Below are positions 62,133-64,000 of a DNA stretch of 64,000 bases, piece by piece. A program made the position numbers and the translations under genes. The notes below the pieces were generated by a model. The model made no database searches. It was not told the DNA's origin and saw nothing but the letters and a program-made list of their open reading frames with translations. Each line of letters starts with the position of its first letter. The first letter of the stretch is position 1. Source of the DNA: Buchananella hordeovulneris (lineage in GTDB: Bacteria > Actinomycetota > Actinomycetes > Actinomycetales > Actinomycetaceae); the NCBI RefSeq assembly GCF_001907235.1, contig NZ_MQVS01000001.1, positions 124,001 to 188,000 of the forward strand, in the 5' to 3' direction.

Positions 62133-63934
62133 TGGGAACCAGCCGGGTCGATTTGCCGCGGCGGCCGGGCGGCGGCCACCCAGTCACGGAAAGCGGGGGA
62201 GTCGACGAGCAGCTGCTGGGGCGGGCCGTCTAGCAGCACCCGGCCCGCCTCCAGCCACACGACGCGGGTGGCGCGCAGGGCAACCTCCACGTCGTGGGTG
62301 ACGGCGAGGGTGGTGCGCCCGGCCACCAGCTGATCGATGGCGTCCAGGACGAGCCCCGCCGACTCCGGATCCAGCCCGGTGGTGGCCTCGTCGAGGACGA
62401 CGACGGGGGCGCTGCGCAGCAAGGCGCGGGCGATGGCGATGCGTTGGCGCTGCCCGCCGGACAGGGTGCCGCCGCGCTCCCCGACGGTGGTGTCGTAGCC
62501 CGCAGGCAGGCGACAGATGAAATCGTGAGCGTGGGCGGCCCGCGCGGCGGCCTCGATTTCGGCGTCGGTGGCGGCGGCTCGGCCGAGCCGAATGTTCTCG
62601 CGGATGGTACCGGCGAAGAGCACCGCCTCCTGGTGGAGCACGGAGACGTTGGCCCGCAGGTGGTTGAGGTCCAGCTGAGGCAGGGGCACGTCGTCCAAGG
62701 TGACCTGACCGAAGGTGGGATCCTGGGCACGGGTGACGAGGTTGACGAGGGTGGACTTGCCCGCCCCGGAGGGGCCAATGATGGCGACGTATTCGCCGGG
62801 GCCGAGGGCGAGGTCGACGCCCTTGAGCACCGGGGAGTTCTCGTACTGGGTGTGCACGTCGTTAAAGCGCAGGTTGCCGACGAAGTGCGGCGGCAGGACC
62901 GGCACGGCCGGGGTTTGGATGGTGGGAGTGATGGCCATCAGGTCCGCGACGCGTTCCCCCGAGGCCCCGGCGCGGGCGATGCGCCCCGTGTACTTGGCCA
63001 TATCGCGCAGCGGCTTCATGGTGGTGCGCAGGTACGTCACGAAGAGGACCAGCTCGCCCGGGGTCATGGCGCCGTCCAGCACGCGCAGGCCGCCCCCGAC
63101 GATCACCGCGGCGGTTGCCAACCCGACAATGACGTCGGTGGAGCGCTCCAGGCGGGCGGCCAAACGCAGGGCTTTGACCCCCTCCAGCAGCGAGACCCGG
63201 TTGGCGCCGACGAAACGCTCTTCAATCTTGGCCTCTAGGCCGTAGGCCTGCACCACCTTGATGGAGGACAGGGACTCTTGGGCAGTGTTGGCCAACTGGC
63301 CCTCGCCCTTGCGGGTTTGTCGCGAGGCGTGGGTGATGCGGGACGAAGAGCCGCGCGAGGTCAACCAGAAGATCAAAATGGCGACCACCACGACGCTGGC
63401 TAGCAGTGGGTCCAGCCAGAACATGACGCCGAGCATCACCACCAGGGTGGCGATGTTGGCCAGCAGCGGCATGCCCGCCGAGATGGCGACATCCTGCATG
63501 CGGGCCACGTCGGAGACGATGCGCTGCACGGTATCGGCGCTGCGGTTGCGGGAGTGGAACTCCTGGCTCAGGCGCTGCACGTGGCGAAATACCCGGGCCC
63601 GCAGGCGCGCCGAGGTGCGTGAGCCGACCAGGGCGAAGCAGACGGTGGCCACGTAGTTACACACGGCCCGCATGGCGACGATCGCCACCAGCATCAGCCC
63701 GCACAACAGCAGAAAACGCACGGAGGCGGGGGCCCGGGTGCTGTTGGGGGTCAGGGCGGGCAACACCGAGTCGATGACGATCTTCAGGGGCCACGGCTCC
63801 ATCACCCGAAACGCCACCTCGAACAGCAGCACGATGACCCCGGCCAACACCATGCCCCATTGGGGCTTGACGTCCGGGCCGACGAGCCGCAGGGTGCGGC
63901 GCAGCGGCCCAGCGTGGGCATCCGTCTCACGCAT
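62129..63934 (-). CDS. ABC exporter (fused membrane and ATPase domains)
   Basis: 601-residue half-transporter: six membrane helices in residues about 20-300, then an ATPase with Walker A GPSGAGKST, signature LSGGQRQRIAIARALL, Walker B VVVLDEATTGLD and H-loop His (VTHDVE). It is of the lipid/peptide/drug exporter type and works as a dimer. The start ATG 63934 lies inside the end of the next gene upstream (8-nt overlap). With the kinases and ugd it may export a lipid-linked glycan or precursor. Confidence 0.9.
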   Translation of the reverse strand: MRETDAHAGPLRRTLRLVGPDVKPQWGMVLAGVIVLLFEVAFRVMEPWPLKIVIDSVLPALTPNSTRAPASVRFLLLCGLMLVAIVAMRAVCNYVATVCFALVGSRTSARLRARVFRHVQRLSQEFHSRNRSADTVQRIVSDVARMQDVAISAGMPLLANIATLVVMLGVMFWLDPLLASVVVVAILIFWLTSRGSSSRITHASRQTRKGEGQLANTAQESLSSIKVVQAYGLEAKIEERFVGANRVSLLEGVKALRLAARLERSTDVIVGLATAAVIVGGGLRVLDGAMTPGELVLFVTYLRTTMKPLRDMAKYTGRIARAGASGERVADLMAITPTIQTPAVPVLPPHFVGNLRFNDVHTQYENSPVLKGVDLALGPGEYVAIIGPSGAGKSTLVNLVTRAQDPTFGQVTLDDVPLPQLDLNHLRANVSVLHQEAVLFAGTIRENIRLGRAAATDAEIEAAARAAHAHDFICRLPAGYDTTVGERGGTLSGGQRQRIAIARALLRSAPVVVLDEATTGLDPESAGLVLDAIDQLVAGRTTLAVTHDVEVALRATRVVWLEAGRVLLDGPPQQLLVDSPAFRDWVAAARPPRQIDPAGSQ

Positions 63935-64000
63935 CGGTGACCCCCGCCAGTTCCAGGATCTGGCTCACCACCCCGGTCCACGAGTGGCGCTCCTCGGCCT
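63927..64000 (-). CDS. partial CDS, C-terminal end, possibly a glycosyltransferase
   Basis: Only the last 23 codons are in the window (AEERHSWTGVVSQILELAG..., ending TGA at 63927-63929). The Trp-containing amphipathic C-terminal helix resembles the end of GT4-type glycosyltransferases, but this is weak evidence. Overlap with the ABC gene puts it in the same transcript. Confidence 0.5.
   Translation of the reverse strand, partial: AEERHSWTGVVSQILELAGVTDA

Noticed and set aside
1-64000. tRNA, rRNA or insertion sequence genes
   Set aside because: No T-loop/acceptor patterns, transposase-like proteins or IS ends were recognised in the gaps by eye.

Overview
The window is about 64 kb of high-GC DNA from a Gram-positive actinobacterium. 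The evidence is a folP-folBK-DUF3180 folate cluster, disA and radA, a 32-residue bS22-type basic protein, an LPXTG-anchored surface adhesin, a SenX3/RegX3-type remnant beside a PhoU-like (DUF47) gene, and menaquinone genes beside a 14-gene complex I operon. Many starts are GTG or TTG, and genes commonly overlap as ATGA or GTGA. A host-associated member of the Actinomycetaceae is my best guess, but that is inference. I found no tRNA, rRNA, IS element, prophage or CRISPR array.

Layout. 1-4374: end of a folate operon (partial folP, a folB-folK fusion with a very long disordered tail, a DUF3180 membrane protein), then a membrane-anchored extracytoplasmic protein. 4381-9045 (minus): disA, an MFS transporter, radA and trkA. 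9326-11687: a response regulator with no adjacent kinase, lying between trkA and trkH. 11878-14982: bS22-like protein, MarR regulator, histidine phosphatase, then a MarR/AlkD-like repair module bounded by near-identical hairpin repeats. 15095-18451: three tandem SUFU-domain genes. 19036-38008: menA, menE, menB, menC, menD, menF and menG interspersed with other genes: a broken regX3-like regulator fused in frame behind a DUF47 gene, a MerR/carboxymuconolactone-decarboxylase pair, a NADAR protein, an HtrA-type protease, an LppM-like lipoprotein, a PfkB kinase and a 1061-residue adhesin. 38359-55271: nuoA to nuoN followed without a gap by a polyprenyl diphosphate synthase. 55357-56381: a Pro-rich, Asp-tailed exported protein and a repeat-rich intergenic region. 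56382-64000 (minus): a chain reading from a partial gene through an ABC exporter, two APH-fold kinases and UDP-glucose dehydrogenase to a histidine kinase and response regulator.

How it fits together. The men genes make the menaquinone ring and attach and methylate the side chain. The long-chain prenyl synthase behind nuoN probably makes that side chain, and complex I feeds electrons into the quinone pool, so the middle of the window is largely a respiratory-chain region. menH and a DHNA-CoA thioesterase gene were not seen. The right end looks like an envelope-glycan export and signalling locus.

The least explained structures are two unlinked intergenic arrays (13561-13660 and 56106-56224) made of exact 19-bp-period units arranged head to head around a 5-nt centre. 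Other notable items are the SUFU triplet without a visible toxin, the in-frame deletion scar between DUF47 and regX3, and two promoters whose palindromes fit MarR and MerR operators.
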